Below are positions 1 through 8,464 of a stretch of DNA of 32,063 nucleotides, piece after piece. Below the pieces are notes generated by a model, which saw only the letters and a program-made list of their open reading frames with translations, had not been told where the DNA came from and did not search any database. Source of the stretch: UBA2589 sp038120095 (GTDB lineage Bacteria; Gemmatimonadota; Gemmatimonadetes; Longimicrobiales; Gaopeijiaceae); NCBI GenBank assembly GCA_038120095.1, contig JAYOKZ010000033.1, positions 1 through 32,063 on the forward strand. Reading direction: 5' to 3'. A program made the translations under genes and the position numbers. Numbering within the stretch: the stretch's first letter is position 1; the number at the start of each line of letters is the position of its first letter.

Positions 1-1
1 C

Positions 2-2662
2 TATGGAAACCCGCTCCCGTCCGAGGTCCAGGAGCGCTTCGACTACGAGATGGAAGTCATCAAGGGCACGGGGTACTCCGGGTACTTCCTGATCACGGCG
101 GATTTCATTCGGTGGGCGAGGGAGCAGAACATTCCAGTGGGTCCGGGTCGTGGCTCGGCGGCCGGGTCACTCGTCGCCTACGCTCTCGGGATCACCAACC
201 TGGACCCGATCGAGTTCGATCTACTGTTCGAGCGTTTCCTGAATCCCGAACGGATCTCGATGCCGGACATCGACATCGACTTCTGCTACGAGCGACGCGG
301 CGAGGTCATCGACTACACCCGGGAGAAATACGGGAAGGATGCGGTTGGACAGATCATCACGTTCGGGACCATGAAGAGCCGGGCGGTGATCAAGGACGTG
401 GGGCGTGCCCTCGGCTTCGAGCCGTCCGAAACCGACCGCATCGCCAAACTGATCCCGAACGCGCCCGGTCAGGCCTTCACCGTGCAGGAGGCCGTGGAGG
501 GACTCAGGGAGGTCAAGGACCTGTACGGGCAGGACGATCGCCACAGGCAGCTCTTCGACTACTCCATGACCCTCGAAGGCCTTGCGCGGCACGCGTCGGT
601 CCACGCAGCGGGTGTCGTGATCGCCCCGGGGCCCATCGACGACTACGTCCCGGTCTCCATCCAGAAGGGTGGAAACGGAGGCGACGACGACGCGATGGTG
701 GTGACCCAGTACGACATGAACGCGCTCGAAGATGCGGGCATGTTGAAGATGGACTTCCTCGGGCTCAAGACGCTCACGGTCATCCACGATGCGGTCGAGA
801 TGGTCGTCGCACGCTACGGCAAGCTCACGAATCCCGACTCAGGTGAGGAGTACACCTCCGTAGACGACATCCCCCTCGACGATCCGGCCGTGTATCGCAT
901 GATGGCCCGCGGAGGCACGGCCGGAATCTTCCAGTTCGAGTCGAACCTGGCGAACGACAAATTACGGTCGATGCGGTGCGACCGGTTCGAGGACCTCGTC
1001 GCGACGAACGCCCTCATCCGACCCGGGCCGCTCGACTCGGGCATGACCGATGTGTTCATCGACCGGAAGCTCGGCAAGCAGGCGGTGACCTATGCCCACC
1101 CGACGCTCGAGAAGGTCCTCGAGCCGACGTACGGAGTCATCGTGTATCAGGAGCAGGTCATGCGAATCGCCTCGGAGCTTGCCGGCTTCACGCTGGGCGA
1201 GGCGGACGTCCTCCGAAAGGCAGTCGGCAAGAAGAACGCTGAGCTGATCAAGTCCGAACTGAGCAAATTCGTCGAGCGTGCAGTGGAGCGGGACATCCCG
1301 CATGACATCGCGACCGACCTTGCAGAGCAGATCGAGACCTTCGGCCGATACGGATTCAACCGCAGCCATTCCGCGGCCTACTCGCTGATCTCGTACCACA
1401 CGGCCTGGTTGAAGGCCCATTACCCGGCCGAGTTCATGGCCGCGCTGCTCTCTTCGGTTCTCGACACGACGGACAGCGTGGTCAAGTACATCGGGGCATG
1501 TCGGGACCTGCCGCGATACCTGCCGAAGCTCAAGGACCCTGTCGAGGTTCTGCCCCCGGACGTGAACGAGTCGGGGTGGAAATTCACGGTGACTCCGGCG
1601 GGCCGCATTCGGTTTGGGCTCGGGGCGGTGAAGGGCGTGGGGCACGGCGCGGTCCAGTCTGTTCTGAGGGCCCGCGACGACGGACCCTTTTCGTCGCTCT
1701 TCGATTTTCTGGAGCGGATCGACATCCGGGCGCTGAACAAACGAGCCTGCGAAGCGCTGATCGCCGCCGGGGCGCTCGACGCCTTCGGCCACCGGTCACA
1801 GCTCGCGGCCGGACTCGATTCCGCCTATTCGGAGGTACAGGCTCGACAGGCGGAGATCCAGTCGGGCCAGGGCTCGCTCTTCGGGGAATCGTCCGCTCTC
1901 CCCCGCTCTGCTCCTCAGCTCCCGAATGTCCCGAAGTGGCCCGAGCCCGACTTGCTTGCGCGCGAAAAGGCGTCGCTCGGATTCTTCATCTCCGGGCACC
2001 CACTCGATCGATACCGTGAAGTCGTGCGTGCGTTCGGCCCCGTCACGTCCCGCACCCTCGGGGACTCCCCCGGCCAGTCCGTCGAACTCCCCTGTGTGGT
2101 CACGTCCGTGACCCGGCAGATCTCGAAGAAGAACAATCAGGAGTGGGGGAAGGTCACGGTCGAGGACTTCGAGGGAACCGCAACGATCCTCGCGTTCCGC
2201 GACACGTGGCAGAACTTCAAGGAGCTGATGACACAGGACGCAGTCGTTCTGATTCGAGGCAAGGTCAGCTCCAACGAACGCGACGAGGAGGACCCGCCCG
2301 TTTTCCTGGATCACGCGCGCCTGCTCGATGACGTCGCAGGGGGCGGGGAGCTCGCGCTGCAGATCGAACTCGATCTCGAAGCAGACTATGCCGAGGAGGC
2401 ATTCGCCGAGGCGCGTCGCGTCTTCCTCGAACACCCCGGCCAGTCGCCCGTATGGCTGCAGGTGGGCCGTGACAACGGAGAGCCGGCCCCGAAGCTCCGC
2501 TCGAAGAGCCTGCACGTGGATCCGAACGCCGATACGGTCTCAGCGCTGCAGAAGATCTTCGGATCCGGCGCAGTCCGCCTGATCCGAGTGGTGATTCCCG
2601 TCGTTGAAGAGGATCCACGTGACTTCTGGCGGAAGAAGGCGGCGAAGTCGGGTAACGCATAG
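2..2662 (+). CDS. dnaE: DNA polymerase III subunit alpha, 5'-truncated by window edge
   Basis: This is the catalytic subunit of the replicative DNA polymerase. The frame is open from base 2, so the gene enters from outside the window; about 886 residues are present of the roughly 1,150 usual for the family. The Met at base 50 is internal. Visible landmarks, numbered from that Met, are the GPGRGSAAGS loop (31-40) and the catalytic aspartates in PDIDID (72-77). A conserved FGRYGFNRSHSAAY block follows near nt 1340-1380. A QGSLF segment at nt 1868-1882 resembles a beta-clamp binding motif, and an OB-fold region spans roughly nt 2080-2330. The N-terminal PHP domain is missing only because of the window boundary. 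The gene ends with TAG and is followed by about 106 bases of spacer before the dehydrogenase. The family assignment is essentially certain. Confidence 0.98.
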   Translation, partial: YGNPLPSEVQERFDYEMEVIKGTGYSGYFLITADFIRWAREQNIPVGPGRGSAAGSLVAYALGITNLDPIEFDLLFERFLNPERISMPDIDIDFCYERRGEVIDYTREKYGKDAVGQIITFGTMKSRAVIKDVGRALGFEPSETDRIAKLIPNAPGQAFTVQEAVEGLREVKDLYGQDDRHRQLFDYSMTLEGLARHASVHAAGVVIAPGPIDDYVPVSIQKGGNGGDDDAMVVTQYDMNALEDAGMLKMDFLGLKTLTVIHDAVEMVVARYGKLTNPDSGEEYTSVDDIPLDDPAVYRMMARGGTAGIFQFESNLANDKLRSMRCDRFEDLVATNALIRPGPLDSGMTDVFIDRKLGKQAVTYAHPTLEKVLEPTYGVIVYQEQVMRIASELAGFTLGEADVLRKAVGKKNAELIKSELSKFVERAVERDIPHDIATDLAEQIETFGRYGFNRSHSAAYSLISYHTAWLKAHYPAEFMAALLSSVLDTTDSVVKYIGACRDLPRYLPKLKDPVEVLPPDVNESGWKFTVTPAGRIRFGLGAVKGVGHGAVQSVLRARDDGPFSSLFDFLERIDIRALNKRACEALIAAGALDAFGHRSQLAAGLDSAYSEVQARQAEIQSGQGSLFGESSALPRSAPQLPNVPKWPEPDLLAREKASLGFFISGHPLDRYREVVRAFGPVTSRTLGDSPGQSVELPCVVTSVTRQISKKNNQEWGKVTVEDFEGTATILAFRDTWQNFKELMTQDAVVLIRGKVSSNERDEEDPPVFLDHARLLDDVAGGGELALQIELDLEADYAEEAFAEARRVFLEHPGQSPVWLQVGRDNGEPAPKLRSKSLHVDPNADTVSALQKIFGSGAVRLIRVVIPVVEEDPRDFWRKKAAKSGNA

Positions 2663-2732
2663 TCCGGCCTCTCGCCGCGGGTGGCTCATGCTTCCCTTCA
2701 CCAACCGACGCTGAGAGACTTCTCCCACGACC

Positions 2733-2748
2733 CGGTGCATGTGCACCG
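2733..2748. promoter_or_regulatory. Inverted repeat upstream of the aldehyde dehydrogenase
   Basis: CGGTGCA and TGCACCG form perfect 7-base arms around a TG spacer, ending 20 bases before the chosen dehydrogenase ATG. The position suits an operator, but no regulator in the window can be tied to it. It could be chance in high-GC DNA. Confidence 0.3.
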
Positions 2749-2768
2749 TCACTCCGACCCACCCAGCC

Positions 2769-4328
2769 ATGAACACCGACCAGATCCTGCGTGCACTCGG
2801 CCTCGAAGACTCCAACTTGGGCGGATTCGCCGGCGAGTGGGTTGGCTCTGGCCCCGAATTGGAGGTCGTGACTCCAATCGACGGCAGCCGGCTCGGCAGC
2901 GTGCGTCAGGTCACGGAGGCGGAGTATGACGCCATTGTGGAACGCGCCCATGCCGCGTTCCTGGAATGGCGCAGGATTCCAGCTCCGAAGCGCGGCGAAG
3001 TCGTGCGCCAGCTCGGGAATGCACTCCGCGACGTCAAGTCGGAGCTCGGAGCTCTGGTCACGTTGGAGATGGGTAAGATCAAGGCGGAGGGCGAGGGCGA
3101 GGTCCAGGAGATGATCGACATCTGTGACTTCGCGACCGGGCTGTCACGCCAGCTGTACGGCCTGACGCTCGCCAGCGAACGGGCCGATCACCACATGCGT
3201 GAACAGTGGCATCCTCTCGGCGTGGTCGGGGTGATCAGTGCGTTCAACTTTCCTGTTGCAGTCTGGAGCTGGAATGCAGCCCTCGCGGCGGTCTGCGGTG
3301 ACTCGACGCTTTGGAAGCCGTCGGAACGCACTCCGCTGACCGCCGTGGCCGTGACGAGACTGGCCGCTGAAGTCTGTCGGAAAAACGACGTGGATCCGGC
3401 GATCTTTTCGCTCGCGATCGGCGACGGCGCTTCGATCGGCGAGCGCCTGTTGCACGATCGGCGTGTCCCGCTCGTGTCCGCCACGGGATCGTGCAGAATG
3501 GGGAAGCGTGTCGGTGAGGTCGTGGGGGCCCGACTCGGCAAGTCGATCCTCGAGCTCGGCGGCAACAACGCGATCATCGTGACGCCACATGCCAACCTGG
3601 ACCTCGCCCTGCCAGGTATCGTGTTCGGGTCGGTAGGAACCGCCGGACAGCGGTGCACGAGTACGCGACGCATCATCGTGCACCGCTCCATGCGGGACGA
3701 ATTGGTCGGGCGTCTGATCAAGGCGTACGAGGGTGTTCGGATCGGAAATCCCCTCGATGACGGCACCCTGATGGGGCCACTGCTCAACCACGACTCGGTC
3801 GAGGCCTTTGTCGCCGCTCAGGAGAGCGTCGTGGCCGAAGGAGGCGAGATCCTGTACGGCGGCAGCGTGCTCGAAGGCGACGCGTTTCCCGGAGGGCGGT
3901 ATGTGCAGCCCTGTATCGCCTCGGCCGAGAACCACTTCGAGATCGTCCAGGACGAGACCTTCGCGCCAATCCTGTACATCATCGAATACGGAACGGCCGA
4001 TGCATCACCCGCGGAGGCAATCGCCGAGATGGACGAAGCTCTGCGGATCCACAACGATGTCCCGCAGGGCCTTTCGTCATCGATCTTCACGGACAACTTC
4101 CGAGAGGCGGAGTACTTTCTCTCGCATCGCGGTTCAGACTGCGGAATCGCCAACGTGAATATCGGCACCTCCGGCGCAGAGATTGGAGGTGCGTTCGGGG
4201 GAGAGAAAGAGACCGGTGGCGGTCGTGAGTCCGGCTCGGACGCATGGAAGGCTTACATGCGGCGACAGACCAATACCGTCAACTGGAGTACCGATCTGCC
4301 TCTGGCACAGGGGATTTCCTTCGGCTGA
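2769..4328 (+). CDS. ALDH7-type aldehyde dehydrogenase, likely aminoadipate-semialdehyde / piperideine-6-carboxylate dehydrogenase
   Basis: This NAD(P)-dependent aldehyde dehydrogenase probably oxidises alpha-aminoadipic semialdehyde to aminoadipate in lysine catabolism. Its 519 residues match the usual family length. Seen in the protein are the cofactor-site segment AFNFPVAVWSWN (158-169), WKPSERTPL, the catalytic Glu262 in LELGG and the nucleophile Cys296 in GQRCTSTRR. The AFNFPVAVW and WKPSE wording points to the ALDH7 (antiquitin/AmaB/Pcd) branch rather than to betaine-aldehyde or succinate-semialdehyde enzymes; substrate is inferred from that. ATG 2769 was preferred to the in-frame ATG at 2739 because homology-like sequence begins after it and the inverted repeat sits between them. 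Neither start has a clear Shine-Dalgarno sequence. No lysine-pathway partner is adjacent. Confidence 0.93.
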   Translation: MNTDQILRALGLEDSNLGGFAGEWVGSGPELEVVTPIDGSRLGSVRQVTEAEYDAIVERAHAAFLEWRRIPAPKRGEVVRQLGNALRDVKSELGALVTLEMGKIKAEGEGEVQEMIDICDFATGLSRQLYGLTLASERADHHMREQWHPLGVVGVISAFNFPVAVWSWNAALAAVCGDSTLWKPSERTPLTAVAVTRLAAEVCRKNDVDPAIFSLAIGDGASIGERLLHDRRVPLVSATGSCRMGKRVGEVVGARLGKSILELGGNNAIIVTPHANLDLALPGIVFGSVGTAGQRCTSTRRIIVHRSMRDELVGRLIKAYEGVRIGNPLDDGTLMGPLLNHDSVEAFVAAQESVVAEGGEILYGGSVLEGDAFPGGRYVQPCIASAENHFEIVQDETFAPILYIIEYGTADASPAEAIAEMDEALRIHNDVPQGLSSSIFTDNFREAEYFLSHRGSDCGIANVNIGTSGAEIGGAFGGEKETGGGRESGSDAWKAYMRRQTNTVNWSTDLPLAQGISFG

Positions 4329-4438
4329 ACGCCCGCACCCCTCTGACTGACTCCGAACCCAGGCCGCGCTTCATCCCGCAGACCCTCTGACGGCGATCCG
4401 CAGGTGTCCGCTTCAGCCGGGACCCCTTCGTCGGCGCC

Positions 4439-4864
4439 TCAGCTCCGCTTCTTGCGCCTCTTCGGTTTGCGACCCTGGTTCGGATGCTCGAGGTGCCTCC
4501 ACGTCTCACCGCGACGCAGCATGTAGATCGTGCTCGCCGACACGTTGAGCTTGCGAGCCCAGTCAGCACCGGAGCGGCCCCAACGGTCCTTTTCCTCGTC
4601 CCAGTCGTCGAGGATTTTCTCGGCCTGAGCCACGGAAAGCTCAGAGTGCGGTGAGTTCTCGCCTCGAAGCCACACGTTGGATCCATACCAACGGTCGACG
4701 CGCTGGATCGGACCGCCCAGCTTCCTGCCCGTGTGGCCCAGACAGTAGTGCCGGACCTGGTCCACGGAAAATTCCGGATACATCCGGGCGATCTCCGCGT
4801 ACAGGTACCCGTCTTCAGCAAGTTCTCGCCACCGGACGACGATGTTGCTGTCGGGCTTCGACAT
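4439..4864 (-). CDS. Small basic protein with two helix-turn-helix-like segments
   Basis: I do not recognise a named family for the whole 141-residue protein. The first half contains a short helix-turn-helix-like segment (about residues 15-45, YAEIARMYPEFSVDQVRHY). The second half has a GENSPHSEL segment, then SGADWARKLNVSASTIYMLRRG ending in ETWRHL. This second block resembles the DNA-binding tail often found after HNH endonucleases in phages (an L-T-x-x-Q segment, an lA-x-x-f-x-V-S-x-x-T-I helix, a G-x-T-W-x-H end). No HNH catalytic residues are present. The C-terminus is strongly basic (GRKPKRRKKRS). It is probably a DNA-binding protein, perhaps a domesticated fragment of a mobile nuclease; that origin is inference. 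It converges with the dehydrogenase and lies 141 bases downstream of msrA. Confidence 0.75.
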   Translation of the reverse strand: MSKPDSNIVVRWRELAEDGYLYAEIARMYPEFSVDQVRHYCLGHTGRKLGGPIQRVDRWYGSNVWLRGENSPHSELSVAQAEKILDDWDEEKDRWGRSGADWARKLNVSASTIYMLRRGETWRHLEHPNQGRKPKRRKKRS

Positions 4865-5005
4865 GATGGACCGGACCTTCAGGCAGGAATGACGGAGGAG
4901 ACGGGGCTTATACCATCCTCAACCGAGAGGTTCCGCGCCTACCGTCAGGTAAGGACCCTGCCCGGCGCGGTGAGTTTCTGCGGAGCCCCGTGGCCGTACG
5001 GCCCG

Positions 5006-5551
5006 CTATGAGGCACTTCGAAGTCGATGCGCAAACCGCTGCCGAAACTTGGCGACTTTGGGCGCGACGACGGCCGCACAGTAGGGCTGTCCGCCGTTCC
5101 GAGCGAAGTAGTCGTCGTGGTAATCCTCGGCGGGATAGAACACGTCGAGAACCTCGATGGTGGTCACGATGGGGTCATCCCAGGGACCGTCGGCATCCAC
5201 AGCTGCGAGGACGGACCCTGCGATCTCTGCCTGCGAGTCGGAATGAGGAAAGATCACCGATCGGTACTGTGTTCCGACGTCACCTCCCTGACGGTTCAGG
5301 GTCGTCGGATCGTGAATCCCGAAAAAGATCTCGAGCAGGTCGGCATACGTGAGCACCTCCGGGTCGAAGTCGACCTGCACGACTTCGGCATGGCCGGTCT
5401 GACCCGTGCAAACCTGCCTGTACGTCGGGTCGGGCGTATGCCCCCCGGCGTACCCGGATTTGACGCTGCTCACGCCCGCCACGAGATCGAACACTGCCTC
5501 GAGGCACCAGAAACACCCACCGCCCAGCGTTGCGCGCTCGGAGTTCTTCAC
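5006..5551 (-). CDS. msrA: Peptide methionine sulfoxide reductase A
   Basis: MsrA reduces methionine-S-sulfoxide in proteins. The 181-residue protein carries the signature GGGCFWC, with catalytic Cys13 and a second Cys at 16, then the family blocks SGYAGG, YADLLEIFF, HDPTTLNRQGGDVGTQYRS and PYCAAVVAPKVAKFR. It uses ordinary cysteine, unlike the selenoprotein elsewhere in the window. There is no signal peptide, so it should act in the cytoplasm. The GTG start overlaps the TGA stop of the S9 peptidase by four bases (GTGA, 5548-5551), which implies translational coupling. A 12-base palindrome (4992-5003) lies just after the stop. Confidence 0.97.
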   Translation of the reverse strand: MKNSERATLGGGCFWCLEAVFDLVAGVSSVKSGYAGGHTPDPTYRQVCTGQTGHAEVVQVDFDPEVLTYADLLEIFFGIHDPTTLNRQGGDVGTQYRSVIFPHSDSQAEIAGSVLAAVDADGPWDDPIVTTIEVLDVFYPAEDYHDDYFARNGGQPYCAAVVAPKVAKFRQRFAHRLRSAS

Positions 5552-7557
5552 GAAATCACCTTCGGGTCATCGTTGTCGGGACGCACCCAGGGCTCCCATT
5601 CAATCCCCCGGACGTACTTCTGGATCCAACGTATTTCCTCGACATCCCTCGTCCGCTGGTGACGCGGCTCACGGAAGCCGTGGGGTTCCCTCGGGAAGCG
5701 GATGTATCGAACCGTCTTATCCTGATCTCTCAGCGCCTGGAAGAACATCATGCTCTGCGGCTCGGTGTCGGTGCGGTCGTTCATGCCGTGCAGAATGAGC
5801 GTCGGCGTCGTGATGTTCGCGACGTGCGTCAAGGCCGAGCGATAACGCCACTCCTCGGGATTCTCCCATGGCGTGCCTCCGATGTACCAGAGGGATACGT
5901 CGTGATTGAAGCCCGGCCCGTACTCCGACGTCCAGTCTGCGACCATCGCACCGACGGACGCACCTTTGAAGCGATCCGTCTGCGTGATCGTCCAACCTCC
6001 GAGGATCCCACCATAGCTCCATCCACGAACGCCAAGCTGATCCTCGTCCGCGATGCCCTGCTCGATGACGGCATCGACGCCCGTCATGAGATCCCAGTAA
6101 TCTCCGCCACCGATGTCGTTCATGTTTCCGCGAAGAAGCTCATCCGTGTACCCGGAGCTGCCCCGGACATTCGGCGACAGCTGGGCGTATCCCAGACCCG
6201 CCCACACATGTGCTCGGGGGTTGAAGGTGTTGGTGAATACGCCGGCTGGCCCACCGTGTATGTGCAGGAGCAGAGGCAGGTCTCGAGACATTCCCGCCGG
6301 CACCGTCAGAATACCCTCGATTTCCAGACCGTCACGGCTCTCCCACCTGATCAGGCGGGACTCGCCCATGACGAGTTCGGTCCCGATCCAGGGGTTGGCG
6401 TCGGTCAGTTGATGCCCCGCACGTCCGTTCGTCGGCCCTGCCCAGACATCAGGCGGTGTGTCCCAATCCTGGACCACGTACGCCATCATCGAGCGGTCGG
6501 AAGAGAATGAGGAGGGCGCGAGTGATCCCACGTGATCTGTGATCTGCTCGACACGACCCGTGCCGAGTTCCAGCCGGTAGAGGTTGTTGTTCGTGCCCCG
6601 CAGGCCACTGAAGAGAATCGACGACGCGTCCGCGCCCCACACGAATTCACGAATGTTTCCGTCGAAGGCTCCGGACACGAGTGTCCGATCGCCGGACTCC
6701 ACGTCCATCACCCAGATCTTGTCGAGGCGTAATTCCCACTCGCCGTCACTGGGGGCCTCGTACGCGAAGCGACGTCCATCGGGCGCCCAGGTGAGTCGAC
6801 CCTCGGGCGCACGGTTCTCGGTGAGCTGACGGATTTCTCCCGTATCCAGGTCAAGAAGGTGAACCTCGGAGCGATTGCCCTGATTCCGCCTGTTTTCGGT
6901 CCGGGCGGCAAACACGATGCGTCGCCCGTTCGGAGAGACGGAAAACGAGCCGATCCGATGATCCGATTCCGTCAGCCGCCGTTCCTCTTTCGTCACCACG
7001 TCGAGACTCCACAGGTCGTTCCACTCTCCTGTCGTCTGCCCGTTGGGACCCTCGTCGACGAAAACCGCGTCGCTGCCAGCCTTTCGTTCCCTCTCCTCTT
7101 CGTCACTCCGCATGTGACTCGCAACAAAGACGATCTGGCTGCTGTCTTCCGTCCACTGGTATGCCCCCACAGCGGTCTCGTGGTCACTCAGCTGAACCGC
7201 CTCCCCACCGTTCGTGCGCATGATGAAGAGCTGACGCTTTTCGTCGACCGATCGCGTGAACGACAGCCATGTGCCGTCAGGTGAAAACTGGAATGAGTTC
7301 CCACCGTCCTCCCCGATGAACTGCCACGGCTCCTCACTGCCGTCGGAGGGCACCTTCCACCACGTTGTCGTTCGCTCGTTCTCTTCCCAGTCCAGTTCAG
7401 ACTTCGAGAACAGCACCCAGCTGCCGTCCGGGGAAATGGCCGCGCCACCCACCTGAACCATGTCCAGAGCATCATCGGTGGTCATCGCGCGGCGTTCCTG
7501 ACCGGCCAGCGGAGCCGCCACGAGTAGGAGAGCGGAACAGAGCAGAGTGTTGCGCAC
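5548..7557 (-). CDS. Exported S9-family (prolyl oligopeptidase-like) serine peptidase
   Basis: This is a 669-residue S9 peptidase with an N-terminal beta-propeller built of WD40/TolB-like blades (repeated SPDG and SPNG motifs, about residues 35-380) and a C-terminal alpha/beta-hydrolase domain. The triad is visible as Ser514 in GWSYGG, Asp594 in HGMNDRTD and His626 in EPHGF; the HIHGGPAG oxyanion segment also fits. GTG 7557 was chosen because GGAGG sits seven bases upstream and the start gives a clean signal peptide (LLCSALLLVAAPLAGQ). The protein therefore acts in the periplasm or outside, releasing short peptides from proline-containing or acylated substrates. It is the first gene of a pair with msrA. 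Assignment to the DPP-IV or acylaminoacyl peptidase subgroup cannot be settled by eye. Confidence 0.95.
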   Translation of the reverse strand: MRNTLLCSALLLVAAPLAGQERRAMTTDDALDMVQVGGAAISPDGSWVLFSKSELDWEENERTTTWWKVPSDGSEEPWQFIGEDGGNSFQFSPDGTWLSFTRSVDEKRQLFIMRTNGGEAVQLSDHETAVGAYQWTEDSSQIVFVASHMRSDEEERERKAGSDAVFVDEGPNGQTTGEWNDLWSLDVVTKEERRLTESDHRIGSFSVSPNGRRIVFAARTENRRNQGNRSEVHLLDLDTGEIRQLTENRAPEGRLTWAPDGRRFAYEAPSDGEWELRLDKIWVMDVESGDRTLVSGAFDGNIREFVWGADASSILFSGLRGTNNNLYRLELGTGRVEQITDHVGSLAPSSFSSDRSMMAYVVQDWDTPPDVWAGPTNGRAGHQLTDANPWIGTELVMGESRLIRWESRDGLEIEGILTVPAGMSRDLPLLLHIHGGPAGVFTNTFNPRAHVWAGLGYAQLSPNVRGSSGYTDELLRGNMNDIGGGDYWDLMTGVDAVIEQGIADEDQLGVRGWSYGGILGGWTITQTDRFKGASVGAMVADWTSEYGPGFNHDVSLWYIGGTPWENPEEWRYRSALTHVANITTPTLILHGMNDRTDTEPQSMMFFQALRDQDKTVRYIRFPREPHGFREPRHQRTRDVEEIRWIQKYVRGIEWEPWVRPDNDDPKVIS

Positions 7558-7660
7558 GGGATCCTCCTGGGTTCCTGATTCGGAGCACATCGTCACTCAA
7601 GGTCGGGGCAGACACAAGAGGATCCGAAACCACCGGAGCCCGGCATCCATCAGGAACATG

Positions 7661-8464
7661 TCAGCCCCCCAGAAACCCGCGCAGTCTGATGATTTCGTCT
7701 ACAATCAGATCAGGCTGATCCCGGGGGACGTCGTGCCCGCTGCGACCCGCCGGGATGTGCCGGGGGACCGCCGCACCCTGGAGGATCTCGGCATGCAGGG
7801 CCTGGCTGGCCTCCACGATGAATCGCGGGTCCCAGCCGGGCCCACCCTCGTGTGTCGCTGCCGTAAGGACCGTCACAGGGATACGGGGCGTTCTCGATCG
7901 TCGAAGTCTCGCGCCAAGAGATGCTTCGACGATCCCGTCGGCGTTGGGTGCCTGCCGCCTGGCGACCCAGGCTCGCCACAGGTCCTCGGGCATCCCTGCC
8001 TCGAACCGCAGCGGCATGTCCTCGTGGTCCGGAGAGACCAGCAGCATCGCTCCGACCTCGCTCGGTCGGTCGATCACATACATGCGGGCGTACAAACCCC
8101 CGAGGCCATGACCGACCATCAGGTAATCGTGATCGAAGCCGAGCGCCCGATGGACATGTCGCAGCTCGTCGAGCAGCTCGTACCAGCCACGCTCATCCGG
8201 TACAGGTCGACTCTTCCCGCTCCCACGGCGGTCGTAGGCGCACGCACCGACCCGCTGGTCGAGTCGTTCGAGCACCGGGCGCCAGGCATCGGCCGACGAT
8301 CCAGCGTCATGGAGGAGGATGACGTCTCTCGGACCATCCGTGCACAGGGCTCGAACGGACGCGCCACCGATGTTGAAGGTCACTTCGTGGACTTCACGAA
8401 CGTCATCGTACCCGCCGAGGGTCATGATGGCCGTCACGAACAGCGTCAGCATCGCACTCGTCAC
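7661..8464 (-). CDS. Alpha/beta-hydrolase fold protein lacking the nucleophile
   Basis: The 267-residue protein has the layout of an alpha/beta hydrolase: an HDAG segment (52-55) in place of the usual HGG/HGxG loop, YDRRGSGKS (78-85), a nucleophile elbow and a late His244 in GHDVP. The elbow reads GHGLGG, so residue 120 is Gly where Ser, Cys or Asp would act as nucleophile; the codon is GGC, one base from AGC (Ser). The fold is intact and the frame is open, so this is not an obvious pseudogene. It may be a pseudoenzyme, a binding protein or a relative with altered chemistry. A hydrophobic N-terminus (MLTLFVTAIMTLGG) suggests a weak signal peptide or anchor. Its GTG start overlaps the acetyltransferase TGA (8461-8464). 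Confidence 0.85.
   Translation of the reverse strand: MTSAMLTLFVTAIMTLGGYDDVREVHEVTFNIGGASVRALCTDGPRDVILLHDAGSSADAWRPVLERLDQRVGACAYDRRGSGKSRPVPDERGWYELLDELRHVHRALGFDHDYLMVGHGLGGLYARMYVIDRPSEVGAMLLVSPDHEDMPLRFEAGMPEDLWRAWVARRQAPNADGIVEASLGARLRRSRTPRIPVTVLTAATHEGGPGWDPRFIVEASQALHAEILQGAAVPRHIPAGRSGHDVPRDQPDLIVDEIIRLRGFLGG

Noticed and set aside
1796..2515. Long antisense open frame inside dnaE
   Set aside because: It is a by-product of high GC content and shows no domain-like sequence; dnaE on the plus strand is unambiguous.
4992..5003. Palindrome GGCCGTACGGCC just past msrA
   Set aside because: It is perfect but has no T-tract; it could be chance in high-GC DNA, so no terminator or operator is claimed.
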